A stretch of 64,000 nt of DNA from Adiantum capillus-veneris (GCA_014529385.2 CM043960.1:125035543-125099542), one strand, 5' to 3'. Positions 1 to 10,561 are shown, counted from the first letter of the stretch. Notes: a model not told the origin generated them from the letters alone. Made by a program: numbers and translations.

Positions 1-8
1 GGAGGATC

Positions 9-1530
9 TTAGCGGTTGTTCTTTTGGGGACAAGCGCGGTACGCATGCCCTTGTTCTCCGCACTTGAAACATCGGTTATCCTTACGATAACGCTCAAGCT
101 CTTTAGGAGAGAGTTTATTCTTACCTTTGTAAACTCCCTTCTCTTTAGCTTTGTTGGAGTTGCCCTTAGGAGACTTTTGGACGTTGTCCTTCCCCTTCGG
201 CCTTCCCCTTAGGCTCATTGGAACCCTTGTTTTCCGGGGGCTTATTATTTCTTTTTGCCCCCGTTTGGAAATTGATTCGAGAGGCCACCATAGTGTGGTG
301 TATTACCGCCGATATGGTACGTGGTCTTTGGGAGTTGACATACTCCGCCATTTCTTCGGTTAAGCCCGCTCAAAATTGTTGCTTTTGCTCTGCAAAATCC
401 AACTTTTTGAAGACAGTGGCTTTGAGTTGTAGGTCCCAAAACGTGTCTACATATTTGTGGATGGATTCATTGGGAGAGAGCTTTAAGCTTCGCCATTCAG
501 TGAGTACTTTGTCTTTGGCATCGGTGGCCAAAAACTGCTTCATAATGGAAGCTCTTAAAGCTTTCCATGTTTGTGGAGCTTCACCGTTGGCTTGTAGGCT
601 AGACCACCATTGTCTGGCGGACTTTTGAAAGTGCATAGCTACATGGCGTAGCTTAGAGGATTCTGTGAAGCCCTCATCTCCAAACGCCGCATCCAATTGC
701 TGGATAAAGGCCAAGACTTTGTTCGTGGCACCAAAGGTACCATCATAGGTAAGGAAAGAGATGCTCTTCCCTCCCTCTTTGAATTTCTTCAGCTTGGACG
801 ACCTCTTCCATGCGGCATAGGATTTCCTATGGCCTCTTCTTTTTGATGGTTCAAAAGTTGCACCATCACTTTCTTCAGAAGGTGAAGAATTTGAAGAAGG
901 TGGAGAAGAGGGTGACCTCTTTCTCGCCTTTTTCTTGTCCTGATCTTTGTCGTCTTCACCATAGCTTTCATAAGAGGAAGAGGATGAAGAAGATGGAGAA
1001 GAGGGTGTCCTCTTTCTCGCCTTTTTCTTCTCTTGCTTTTTATCATCCCTCTTCGAATTGTGGTGAGGAAAAGAATACGATGGTCTTCTCCGCTTTGGTG
1101 GTGATGGAGAGCGTTTAGCCCGCCGTCTTCGTGGAGCCATCTCCGCTGAGGTGGCGGGAGACTCGCTTCTTTCTCGTTCCTTCGGTGGAGGCTCTTGAGT
1201 TCTCCTTTGGGAAGGAGATGCATCGTCAAGAAGTAAATTCTTGAGCCCTTGATATGGATTCTCTTCTTCTTCCCGAATCGGAGAGAGACCTCTTTTGGTA
1301 GTCTCACAAGGAGGCTTCCTAGGTGTTCTCTCGTCATGGTGATGAGCTTGGAGAATCCCGTGAGCACAAAGCTGCCGTTGCACTTCACTTTGGAGAGATG
1401 GATTGCCCATGGCTTGTTGAAGCCTAGTAACAAGATAGTTAACAAGCATTGAAGCATCATTAGTAGCTTGCTCATGAGCAAAATCAAAGTTATCAACATT
1501 AATTTCACTCTCTTTACTATTGTCAGCCAT
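9..1530 (-). pseudogene. gag: G1 gag (capsid domain plus zinc knuckle), one nonsense codon and one frameshift
   Basis: Gag forms the retrotransposon particle and packages the RNA. The frame opens at 1530 (MADNSKESEINVDNFDF) and runs 386 codons. The N-terminal part is followed by a long Ser/Arg/Lys-rich stretch (about residues 120-240) and then a retrotrans_gag-type domain with the typical ARQWW and TWKALR segments. A TGA at 370-372 interrupts it; G3 has TGT (Cys) at the matching codon, so this is a point mutation. The frame continues to about 170, shifts near 200, and ends in a CCHC zinc knuckle (CFKCGEQGHAYRACP) at about 30-75. Family membership is clear from G3 gag at 29340. The Ser/Arg-rich insert contains an internal duplication. 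Confidence 0.88.
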
Positions 1531-1932
1531 TCTAACAACTTTTAGGTGTAAAATTTTTAGGTGTACTTTGGCACTTCAAGCCCTAGTTGCTACTCCTCTT
1601 TACCCCTTTAGAAAAAGCACTCAAGCTACTGTACCCGCGGCTCGAATACCATTAATTGCAAGGAATAGAAGAGAGGGTCTTTCGAGACCAAAACAACACC
1701 GGCTCCTGTCAAGCTTCTAATAGCTCAATAGTGGTTAAGCCGTAGGCAAGCCCCATAGGACTCCACTATTAAGACCATAGCTCTCGACGGTGATGCCCCG
1801 TTAACTGCACAAAGGCAGGCACACTGCAAGGCTGAAAAATCCCTATTCTATTTACTCACAGGCAATTAATAATACCAACCATTTGTAGCTAGCTTGAGGA
1901 CCTCCCTTCTTGAGCAAGAAAAGAGAAACCTT

Positions 1933-1947
1933 GAGCTCTGATACCAA
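1933..1947 (-). other. G1 primer binding site, tRNA-Met type
   Basis: Read on the minus strand the site is TTGGTATCAGAGCTC, immediately after the LTR end ...GTTACA. TGGTATCAGAGC is the well-known site complementary to the 3' end of initiator tRNA-Met, used by chromoviruses and many copia elements. The same site follows the 5' LTR of G3. Confidence 0.9.
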
Positions 1948-3535
1948 TGTAACATTTAATGGCTTAATAACTTATGTGTAGCGGAAAATTAGCATGAACA
2001 TAGTGGGCATTTCATTAGAATAGATTCCTAATGAGAATTACAAGAGTGCTTGGGTGGAGAGAGCAACAAAAAGCATAACACCTAGTTAGATAGCATCGAC
2101 AATACTTTCAAAGAGAGAGAAATTAAGCTATTGACAACAGTTGAGGACCGGATTTGCATGGAGCCGGTCCCCCCTCCAAAATGCTTTGTATTATGGTTTC
2201 TCCCATCAAGAGAGACATTGTACAATACAATTCTTTGTGTTCCTTCAAGACTAGCTAGTGCAATGAAGATGGAAACTTCATGCACTAGGCAAAACACTAA
2301 ACAAACACAACTTGAATTATCCTCGTTCTCAGACCCAAGACCTCACACACCTTTGAAGATGGTGAGAGCTAGCAGGGTATGAGAGTAGATTGAGAGGAAG
2401 AAGGAGTATCTTACGAGAAAGATGTACATCTCCTCACATAATCACTTATATGTAGCATAGCTTAGCTTAGTAATTAGCTTGGTAGAGGAGATGAGCATGC
2501 ATTGAAGCTTGGCTCTTGGTTGGATTTGCATCCACATGCCAAGAGAGTGTTGATGTAGGCTTATATCTCACAAGCTTGGAGTAGGTGATGAGTTCTCCAT
2601 TAAAGCTTGGGAAGAGATAGTCTTCTCTTTCTTCACACATGAGCTTGTGTGAGTGTGTGTGTGATAATGCCTTCCAAAAATCAGCCCTCTCTCTCTCTCT
2701 TGGGCGAGCCCTCTTGCTAATTTCTCTTGCTGAAGCCTCATTGGCCCTCCCCAAGTCAAGCCAATTACAATTAAGCAGCATAAGTGATAGCCTTCTGACA
2801 TGTGTCCCCCTTTCCCCTTTTGTGAGAGCTTTAGGTAATTAAATAATTAAACTAAACTCTCATTGGACCCCTTTGCCTCCTGGCCAATAGGAATCAGGCA
2901 AGCCATGGGGCTCCTGAATGCTCATTGGTCCCCTTGGGAGACTGCCCAATAGTCTTCTAGGAGACTTAATTCTCATTGGTTTCTTTTATTAAATGTTTTT
3001 AAATTAATTAAACTAGATTTACTCTAGCTTAATTCTCATTGGTCCACTTCAAGAGTCATCCAATAGAAATTGGGCACACCTTGTGGGCATCTGGCCTAGG
3101 GAGCTGACATGTGTCCCTCATTCCCTTTGTGTAAAAGGAGCCTGTGTGTGTGTGTGGCTTTCTCTCTCATCCCCTAACTTTAGGGCTCGCCCCCTCCCAT
3201 GTAGGGATGTGCAAAGACTTTTAGGGCACACACAAAGCATCCAATTTTCCCTAGGGTTGACCTTTGGACACAACCTTTGAATTTTGGAACCTTAGCATTT
3301 TGGAAGTTTTAATGGGCTGAACCTTAGGGTCTTTTTAGCCCATTGTTGCACATGGCTCTTTTGCAAATGGCCTCCCCTTTGGATCCCTATTTTCCCTCCT
3401 TTGGATCCCTACTGTGGCCGGTCTACTAGCTTAGTCAATATTCTAGCTTTTCCCCCCCTGGCACTTCCCCACATTAAATGATCAGTTTAATATGAGAAAA
3501 TCATTTAGGAGAATTAGATATTGATTATTATGACA
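1948..3535 (-). repeat. 5' LTR of G1 (1,588 bp)
   Basis: On the minus strand the LTR starts TGTCATAATAATC at 3535 and ends ATGTTACA at 1948, followed by the primer site. Its first 70 bases match the start of the G3 3' LTR at 34004 (including TGATCATTTAATGTGGG), and its last third matches the G3 LTRs (segment with TTGAGGACCGGATTTGCATG near 2140). Several CTCATTGG/CCAATAG blocks (about 2857, 2919, 2971, 3035) recur inside and could be inverted CCAAT-type promoter boxes. It has no coding content. Confidence 0.88.
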
Positions 3536-5200
3536 TTAAGTGAAGTGGCAGCATTCTGGAGAGTGTAGGAGTTGTATTGGATTTAAATGGAAACCCGCGG
3601 GAGAGGAAGGGGGAAGGGGGTCCAGCCTGTCTTAGCGGTAATGTTTGCGGCAATAATCGCGGATATTTGCGCGGTAATATGTGCGGTAAAGTGCCGCTTC
3701 TGCATCAAAACGATTCTCTCTCCTCATTTTGAATTCCTCTCTCTTGTTTTGCGGTAATGGCCCGCGGTAAACACCACGATCTCTCATAGTGATGGCTCTG
3801 GTTTGATAGCATCTAGATGTCGTCAGCTCTCGTTAGACCATGCCAAGAACTTGTTTCAAGCTTTCGTTAGACCATGCTAAGAACTTATTGCAAGCTTCTG
3901 TTTGACAACGAAAAGTTGTTGAATACCAGCGAGTGCCGAGATGCCGTAGACTGCGTAGATGACAAGCCGTTGTAGACCTCGCTGCAGCGGACAACACCAA
4001 GATGAAAATAGACTGCATAGCCAAGATGATGAGGACCGCTCCAAGAAGTAGTAGACCATGCTGGAATGCAGTTGACAACCCCTTGAGTGCCCGAACCTTA
4101 AACTTTGCAAAAGAGTTGAGGAGGCTGCCAACTCTGAGCGCACAAGCAAGGTGCCAAGGTGTTGAGGTAACTTAAGACGATGCAGGCGACTGCGATGGAG
4201 GAGATAGAGAGCGATTGTAGAGCGAAGGGGGACATGTCTTGAGATGGGGGAGATGGCGAGTGACTGCCGAAGGAGAGAAAGAGAGAAAACGGGGCCGTTG
4301 TGATATACTTTCATGGTGAGCACAATAGCATGTTGTGGAAGCAAGAATTTGTTGCTATCGTGAGAGGTAAGCGTACTATAAAAGGCTCTCTATAAAAGGC
4401 TCAGCAAGTGGTAGCGAAGGGGCACCCGGGGGAGGAAGAAAACCTTAACGGTAGTACCCAACCGGGGAGAGCGTGAGGTGAAGATTGCGAGGTGCGTCGT
4501 AGCCAACTGAACGTTACCCAAGCTAGAGAATGATGCAGTCAAAGCCGAGCCATTAAAGGCATAGGGAAAAGGAGATTTGGAAAATAAGCAAAGGTGTAGG
4601 GGTCGGTTCTCGCCTATAAGGGAGAAAAGTAGCGGAAGGGGGAGATAGGAGAAAACACAAGGCTAAGGAAACAAAGCACTAGAAAATGCTAGGAAAAGTA
4701 AGAAACAAGTGCTATGGTGGATATCATAGAGGGAGTAATATACCTCTAAGGAAAGATTTTTATAACAAAAAGTTCAAAGCGAGCAACACTTGTAAAATGG
4801 ATAGAGAAAAAGGAGGTGGGGGGTGGGGTAGTAGAAAGCAATACCAATTTTTAACACCAAATGGAAAGAAGTCATGATTATCTAACTCCACACACACACA
4901 CACAATTTCTTATAGGTTTTTCTCCATTATTGTTGTATTTTCTCTTATTTTATCAAGATTCTCTCAAATATTATAAGGAAGCTCTTGGACTCAAGCTATG
5001 GAAGGTGGCATGGAGACAAAGATCGTCATGATGAAGGCAATTAGGAAGAAATTGGTCAATAAGCATGGCACATAGAGCTCTCTCATTGGGGGAATGCTTC
5101 TAGCTGAGGTAACTTTGTAATAGCTCCTTTTGCTCATAATCTCTTCCCTAATCACTCTTTTGGCCTATAAAAGGAGGCCTCCTCTTTTGTAAACACACGC
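3536..5200. other. Non-coding stretch with GCGGTAA motifs and a short tandem duplication
   Basis: I see no supported gene. Visible structure: GCGGTAA/GCGGCAA/GCGGATA motifs recur about seven times between 3635 and 3770; a 34-bp direct repeat (CGTTAGACCATGC...) lies at about 3831-3898; two TATAAAAGGCTC copies lie near 4377-4402. A third TATAAAAGG at 5166-5174 sits just before the microsatellite. Minus-strand frames at 3833-4344 resemble nothing I know and are treated as chance. Confidence 0.5.
5166..5174 (+). promoter_or_regulatory. TATA-box-like element
   Basis: TATAAAAGG followed by a pyrimidine-rich segment (CCTCCTCTTTTG) resembles a plant core promoter or an LTR promoter. No recognisable gene follows. 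It may be the promoter of an unrecognised old LTR, since the solo LTR at 23170 has the similar TATAAAAGGAGG. Confidence 0.35.
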
Positions 5201-5201
5201 T

Positions 5202-5203
<2 letters not shown>

Positions 5204-5295
<92 letters not shown>
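5204..5295 (+). repeat. (AC)n microsatellite, 46 units
   Basis: An uninterrupted AC dinucleotide run of 92 bp directly follows AAACACACGCTAA. AC-rich imperfect sequence continues to about 5350. Confidence 0.97.
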
Positions 5296-5298
<3 letters not shown>

Positions 5299-5299
5299 A

Positions 5300-7252
5300 C
5301 CCCATATGGACACTATCTCATACCCACATACCCACACACCTACACATACACACCCTTGTGGTACATGCTAGTAGCATGACGCTAATCACATAATCACAAC
5401 ACCATCACCATCACCATTCACAAAATGAGCACCATGTCTCCACAAACTTGTAATGAAGAATTAAAGGCACGCTTTCAAGAAGAAGAATGATAGCTACACT
5501 CACGATATTCCTCGCCATCAATTCCCATCCCTCCATTAAATGCATCCTACAGTCTTGTCCCCTTCTCATCTTCTTTCCCTATGCTACCTATTGTATTCAT
5601 GTTTTGCAAGCAATCAACACACTCCATCTTGGTGCCATACCTTGTGTCGTTTGGGATATACTTCATTGTGACTATGGTTTATGCTTGTTTCTTTCCATTT
5701 TGCTTATGTTGAGGTCTGTGGATTTTTCACCATACAAACTCTCTCTCCCTCTCATATTCGTATCATCTTGCTACTTGCATCTTAAGCTATGCAGATTTTC
5801 CACCTCTGGTATAATAAGTGAGCATACTTGCATGTTTCCCTTACCTCATTATCTTATGTATTACATGCATGAGTAGCAAGCCCATTCTCACTCACTCACC
5901 ATTCCTCTCATCTTATTTTCCGACCACTCCATCCCACACTTGGGCATGGATCTTGAAATTGTTTTCCATGGCATGTTTGATTGTGTATATGGATGCATCC
6001 TAGCCGCATATCTTGCTAGGTGGTTCCCCATTGTCTACCTCCCATGATGAGGCCGTCATGCATAGTCTTGGTGTAGAGGCCACCCAGTCTGTTTTGCACT
6101 TACGCATCTCAACTTTAGAGCATTATCCTTCTCTCATAAGGTCATCTCAATCCTTGGGTCTTGATTGTTGGACACAGTGTTCTCCAAAATTTTGTGACCC
6201 TATGATGTAGTAGTCATCTAGCTATCTGCATCTTCACGAATAGTGCCTTGATCTTAGTTCTCATGTCCTGCATACATTTTTTATATTGGTTTTTTTCCCA
6301 GTAGCACTTCCAAATAAATTCCCAAGCTCTAAATATTCATTGTAGTGAACTACTTGGTTTGGGGATTCATGAGAAATCTTTGGTATTCTACTCAGCACCA
6401 CATGAATAGAATTTGAATGTGCTAGCATACTACAAGTTTTTTGTTTATGGTAATTGATGACTTTCCACTACTCGATCATTCTTCTTGCCCCTACATACAA
6501 TATTTGATGCCTCTCCATATCCAAATATACAACATCATCCTATAGAAAGGATTAGATCTAAATCGCCTTTTCTCAACACAATCTCTTACTCAAACTCAGA
6601 CATTTTTTGGAGAATTCAAAGTTGTGGTCATAGTTTGGCTCTATCAACATACCTTTTCCTTTATCTGTGTTGGTAAACTTCTACTATTCCACTATGGGAT
6701 GTCAAGTTGTTGATTTAGAGGTACCTGTTCCTGTCCTCCCTTGGTCTATTCAGTCTGGTTTGATCGACCTTGAGAGTTGTCAATTTGTTACCTTGGAGGT
6801 ACCTATTCCTGTCCTCCCTTGGTCTATTCCGATGGTTTACCATATGTTTGGTTTGATGGACCTTGAGAGCTGTCAGTACTCCATTGAGTAGATCCAAAAT
6901 CTTGAGAGAGTTTATCATCATCTTATCACATCAACATTCTTATGTGATGGTCCCCCATCTTTTGCATTCTGCTCTTTGGATTTATCATCTTCTTCATCTT
7001 CATCTTAATCTTCATCATCTTTTACATTTATAGTCAAATTCTTTATCGTCTACATTTGTAGTCAAATTCTCTATGAGGGCTTAGTTTGACAAAGCACTCA
7101 TATATGTGGAGCTTTTTTCCTTCATATCGTCTTTTTTAGAGTTACCAAATTTTGTAGGTCTTCCAAATTTAGAAATAAATTTCCATCAAAGTGAGATATT
7201 TCCACTAATACCTGATAGATGTACTTGTCAAGAATTGATCGTTTTATACCAT
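5300..7252. other. Non-coding stretch with a local tandem duplication
   Basis: I recognise no gene. Frames up to 129 codons (for example 5487-5876) are low-complexity and match no family I know. An imperfect direct repeat with the core GTACCT(G/A)TTCCTGTCCTCC occurs at about 6720 and 6798. A TCATCT-rich simple-sequence tract lies at about 6965-7025. The stretch ends at the start of the N1 LTR. Confidence 0.5.
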
Positions 7253-7371
7253 TGGTGCAGCCAAAGAGTGTCGATGCTAAAAAGCATGGAAAGCAATGTC
7301 AAGGGTGCTTACCAATGTGTGTCAAAATGTTAGAGCAGGTGAGAAGAGAGTTTGTGAGGTGTATGACTTAT

Positions 7372-7659
7372 GGGTGAAAGCATGTTAACTTGTCATGCTT
7401 TTTCATGTCCCAGACAATGCTAACTAGCACAATTTTGACATATGCTAACTAGTACAATAACTTGAGCTACATCTCCAAGATCTATGACATATGATATATC
7501 AATAGAAAGCACTTGAAACAAGGAATCCAAATGTACAACCTCCGACAAATTTTGATATTATTTGTAAAAAATTTACCGGACGCCCAACTTTTTGAAGATG
7601 TGCTAACTTGAAACTGCTAACTAGCACAAAAAGTGCGACAGGTTAACATGCTTTCACCC
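7372..7659. mobile_element. MITE, 288 bp, 18-bp perfect TIRs, TTAT duplication
   Basis: The ends GGGTGAAAGCATGTTAAC and GTTAACATGCTTTCACCC are exact inverted complements. TTAT flanks both sides (7368-7371 and 7660-7663). The partner N1 LTR at about 20540 reads straight through the site (GGATTTATGTGGCTATG), giving the empty allele. There is no coding capacity. The inner part (about 7489-7590) resembles the arm of the foldback at 35101-35552. The superfamily is not assigned. Confidence 0.9.
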
Positions 7660-8117
7660 TTATATGGCTATGTGGACCAAGGTAGAAATTTGATGCTTTA
7701 AAGAAAATTTTTCATATGAAAAGCCTCTTAGGACATGCTTGGCAAGTTGAGAAGCGAAGGCAATGTGGTTAATGATAAAAAGAAAAGTGGGTGTATGGCT
7801 TAATTTGACTGCATGAGGAGGGCTAAAAAGTTTCATTCTGTAAAATTTTTGTAAAACACACTTTTTTGTAAAAACTAGCCTCCAAGGAAAAGAGGTTGTT
7901 TTGGATGTTTTTGCATTTCATGCATGTAGGCTAATTTGGCACCAATTAGGGGATGTTTTAGTTTTTGTAACTTGCTATTTTTGGAGGCTGCGGGTAGGAC
8001 AAAGAAGGAGAGAGATCTCTGAGAGATTGTTTTTGTGTATGCTCCACCATAGCCAATCACTTGGGAAAGAAGAAATCTTTTGACTGCATCATCTTTGGTG
8101 TTGTCTCAACCTTTGCT

Positions 8118-8146
8118 TCTTCTCTTCTCTTCTCTTCTCTTCTGCA
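8118..8146 (+). repeat. TCTCT simple repeat
   Basis: A short (CTTCT/TCTCT)n tract within the N1 5' LTR. A shorter version lies at the same place in the 3' LTR near 20995-21010. Confidence 0.8.
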
Positions 8147-8442
8147 AGGGAATCGATATGTGGAGGATGTGTGTCCCTTAAGCCAATTGGTGGGTGTGCA
8201 AGAGAGAGGTGGAGAGAGGTCTTGTCTCTGTAGTTGAGAATCGAGAAGATATTGTGACAATTGGAATGCAATAAGTTGTGCTATTATGTGTGATTGTGTG
8301 CTTTGGTATGTGTAGACGAGTGATTACATTGAATTTTTTGATTGTTCAGTGTGTTTTTCTCAGAGTATCGAGATTCTATGATTCTACTTGAGCTAGAGAA
8401 AGGTGTGTGTGTGTTGTTTCTCCTTTCCCCCCTTCCATCTTT

Positions 8443-8457
8443 TGGTGCCCTAATTGA
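8443..8457 (+). other. Candidate primer binding site of N1
   Basis: TGGTGCCCTAATTGA begins five bases after the LTR end (spacer TCTTT). N2 has TGGTGCCCCC at the same five-base distance (24788). A site starting TGGTGCC would pair with a tRNA ending GGCACCA; I do not assign the tRNA. Confidence 0.5.
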
Positions 8458-8459
8458 GG

Positions 8460-8464
8460 AGCAT
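8460..8464 (+). repeat. Target site duplication of G2 (left copy, AGCAT)
   Basis: AGCAT directly precedes the TG end of the G2 LTR. The same five bases follow the other end at 18175-18179. Five bases is the usual duplication size for Ty3/gypsy integrase. Confidence 0.95.
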
Positions 8465-8931
8465 TGGAATTGGAGCTGATCTCTTGAGACAGCTAATTCT
8501 AGTGTTGAAGGATTTCAACTACTCGTGTGGAAATATTTCAGACATCAGACTAGACAGAAATCAGAGACTAGACTGAAATGTGGATACTGAAATGAGAATC
8601 AGACTTATAGACTGGAATAAAGTTCAGATTCAGACTCAGATTCAGAAGACTGTTGAGAAGTAAGTATCACTGAATATATACCATGATTGAGATTACAACG
8701 AATATGATTACAGAGAAAAAGTATAGCCAACAATACTATCACTAATGCTCAAGTGCAATTATAGCCCAAAGCGCTAATACAAGTGATTACAATTGCCGCC
8801 CCATATCAATGTAATGGGCCCTATTTATATGCTTCGGTTTTACTATAGTAATTACTCTAGTAATTACTAAGTGATTCGTTGCCCATCTTCTAAGAACACG
8901 TTCCCACATGGTGACTCTCCAACCGTCTACA
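8465..8931 (-). repeat. 3' LTR of G2 (467 bp)
   Basis: TGGAATTGGAGCTGATC... to ...CCGTCTACA on the plus strand. It aligns along its length with 17741-18174, 52640-53127 and 63252-63709. The differences from its partner are mainly small deletions in the partner (about 20 and 12 bp). Confidence 0.96.
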
Positions 8932-8947
8932 TCCTTCCCTTCTTTCT
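8932..8947 (-). other. Polypurine tract of G2
   Basis: On the minus strand AGAAAGAAGGGAAGGA lies immediately upstream of the 3' LTR, where the plus-strand primer for reverse transcription is expected. The identical tract is at 53128-53143 in G5. Confidence 0.9.
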
Positions 8948-9240
8948 TGAATTTTGGCAAGATTCCAAAATTACTGAAAAATTATCTTGTCTGATTCTGA
9001 TGTGAGACTGAAAAATCCATTGTCTTGTTCTGATGTGGAACTAAAAAATCCATTGTCTGGTTTTGATGTTGACAAGCCATCTTCTGTTGGATTGTCAGAG
9101 TCTGACATTGAGAAGATGGTGAAGGATGCAGAGCTCTAGAAAGATCCCGATTTTGAGAGGTAGCTGAAAAGGCCAAGGTGGAGCTGTCATCTCTCCCTGC
9201 TTGCTGAGAAGAAAAGTCGCCCCTGAATTCTGAGATAGAA

Positions 9241-10434
9241 CTACCCAGTATCCTTCCATTGGACCGTCTTCCTTTTGCCCTTGCTCTTTGACCGTGTTGG
9301 TGCCTGAGAAGTCTCAGCATCAGCATTCTCCTTTTGAATCAATCGGTAAATGGCCTCTTGCTCAAGATGATCTCGCCGGTCTGTGGTCATCTCTACCTCA
9401 TAAGGTGTGAGAGAATGATAGGTTTTGGTGTCAAGATCATAGAGTGTACGCCTGCCCTTGCTCAATCTGGTTCTAGCCAGTTTATGACAATGCGAAGCAG
9501 TATGGATCCATCCTTCTGGAAGAGGCTGATTTGTTTTGACGCGAGCTTCGAAAAGAATCTCAGCCATCTCCGTGTACTGCGGTGCCAAACCCGGCTTTGC
9601 TGCAATGTCTTTCTCAGGCAGTTTGGAAGATTCGACCATGAGCTGTAGTAGCTGATTAGTAATCTTAGTCAATCCTCTGACCTGAATCTTCCACTGGCCC
9701 ATACACAGCTGAATCTTGTGTAGCTCTTCCTTTATTGCCTGAATGTCATTGATTTGAAGAGCATCATTGAGCAATGTTTGCCAAGTCTTCGATTCCACAG
9801 TTGATCGCTCATACCAATCCCTAAGCTCATCAGTTATTTTGAAATATGTGAGTCGATCAACTGGTTCTTGATGTTGAGGATACAGCGCTGGAAAAAATCT
9901 TGGCAACTTAGTTTCTCTTGCTGGAACAGCATACAAGAGAACTGGAGAATCAGGCACAAACTCCAGGAAATTCAGAACTGCCTGGTTCTCTTGTTGCATC
10001 ATCTTCCTAGTAATTCTTACTAGCTGGAATATAGTTCGGAGAGTAGTTGCCTGTGCTCCAACTGACATTCGCGTTTGAGGTCCTCTGCTAGTGGTTGTCT
10101 GGTCTTCCAGGATGGCTTTCACTCTCTGGTCCAAAACACCTCTGGCAGTTTGCAGTTGTACCAGAACATCCTTTAGTTGGACCCTAACGTCCTTCATGCA
10201 GCGGTAAGTTGGTTTGTTACCCAGCAGAAGTTCCAGTTCTAGAACTAAAGACTGACAATCTGCAGTAGACTGTCTTTGCCAGTGCGGGTTTACCACTTTC
10301 TCATCAGCATTGAGTATCCATTCCAAAACTCGTTCCAACAGCTGAACTGTACTGGGATGCACAAGTAGTCTACAAGATTCTTTATCATGGAAAGCAACAG
10401 ATTTCCAATGTTCTACCATTTCCCTGGCTCCCAC
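9241..10434 (-). CDS. G2 accessory region, C-terminal part (397 codons, open)
   Basis: This frame of unknown function lies between integrase and the 3' LTR. It is the longest unbroken frame in G2, from Met at 10434 (MGAREMVEHW) to the stop at 9241. It is predicted soluble and mostly helical, with no signal peptide or membrane segment, and ends in a Lys/Arg-rich tail (about residues 370-397). The same sequence exists in G5 at 53470-54600 with several stops. The G5 alignment shows it was once continuous with the upstream accessory region; in G2 a deletion at about 10572 breaks that link. It may now start at its own Met or not be translated. Lack of hydrophobic segments argues against an envelope protein. 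I recognise no domain. Confidence 0.7.
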   Translation of the reverse strand: MGAREMVEHWKSVAFHDKESCRLLVHPSTVQLLERVLEWILNADEKVVNPHWQRQSTADCQSLVLELELLLGNKPTYRCMKDVRVQLKDVLVQLQTARGVLDQRVKAILEDQTTTSRGPQTRMSVGAQATTLRTIFQLVRITRKMMQQENQAVLNFLEFVPDSPVLLYAVPARETKLPRFFPALYPQHQEPVDRLTYFKITDELRDWYERSTVESKTWQTLLNDALQINDIQAIKEELHKIQLCMGQWKIQVRGLTKITNQLLQLMVESSKLPEKDIAAKPGLAPQYTEMAEILFEARVKTNQPLPEGWIHTASHCHKLARTRLSKGRRTLYDLDTKTYHSLTPYEVEMTTDRRDHLEQEAIYRLIQKENADAETSQAPTRSKSKGKRKTVQWKDTG

Positions 10435-10561
10435 ATATAATCTTTGGAATCTTTCTAAATCAGTCTAGAGAGCATCATCCTCCAGATACTGTCTGGTGAT
10501 GGAGGCCTGTTGATGTCTCAGCTGCTTATTCAAGGTAATGAGCTGTAGTGAATGCTGATGA

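Larger units (their letters stand above)
1..3535 (-). mobile_element. G1: left-truncated Ty3/gypsy LTR retrotransposon (5' LTR, PBS, gag)
   Basis: On the minus strand this reads 5' LTR (1948-3535), a tRNA-Met type primer binding site directly next to it, a leader and a gag gene that runs off the left edge of the window. The LTR start (TGTCATAA) and gag are clearly related to element G3 at 28-36 kb, so both belong to one family. G3 has a chromodomain-like integrase tail, so by inference G1 is also a chromovirus. Pol and the 3' LTR lie outside the window, so the target duplication cannot be tested. The gag frame has a nonsense codon and a frameshift, so this copy is probably dead. Confidence 0.9.
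7253..8437 (+). repeat. 5' LTR of N1, carrying a MITE
   Basis: It starts TGGTGCAGCCAAAG and ends CCCCCTTCCA. It aligns with 20411-21312 (shared blocks such as AAGAGTGTCG(A/G)TGC, GTGTGTCAAAATGT, CTCCACCATAGCCAATCACT). It is 1,185 bp against 902 bp in the partner; the 288-bp MITE at 7372 plus its 4-bp duplication accounts for the excess. Confidence 0.85.

Noticed and set aside
3833-4344. Minus-strand frames of 81 and 155 codons, Leu/Ser-rich.
   Set aside because: No recognisable domain or codon pattern, and they overlap a tandem duplication; treated as chance.
8438-8464. Target duplication for N1.
   Set aside because: The bases outside the N1 LTRs (ACCAT on the left, TTGTG on the right) do not match, so none is claimed.
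9241-10434. Envelope-like (env) gene in G2.
   Set aside because: No signal peptide, membrane segment or glycoprotein-like pattern; the position alone is not enough.
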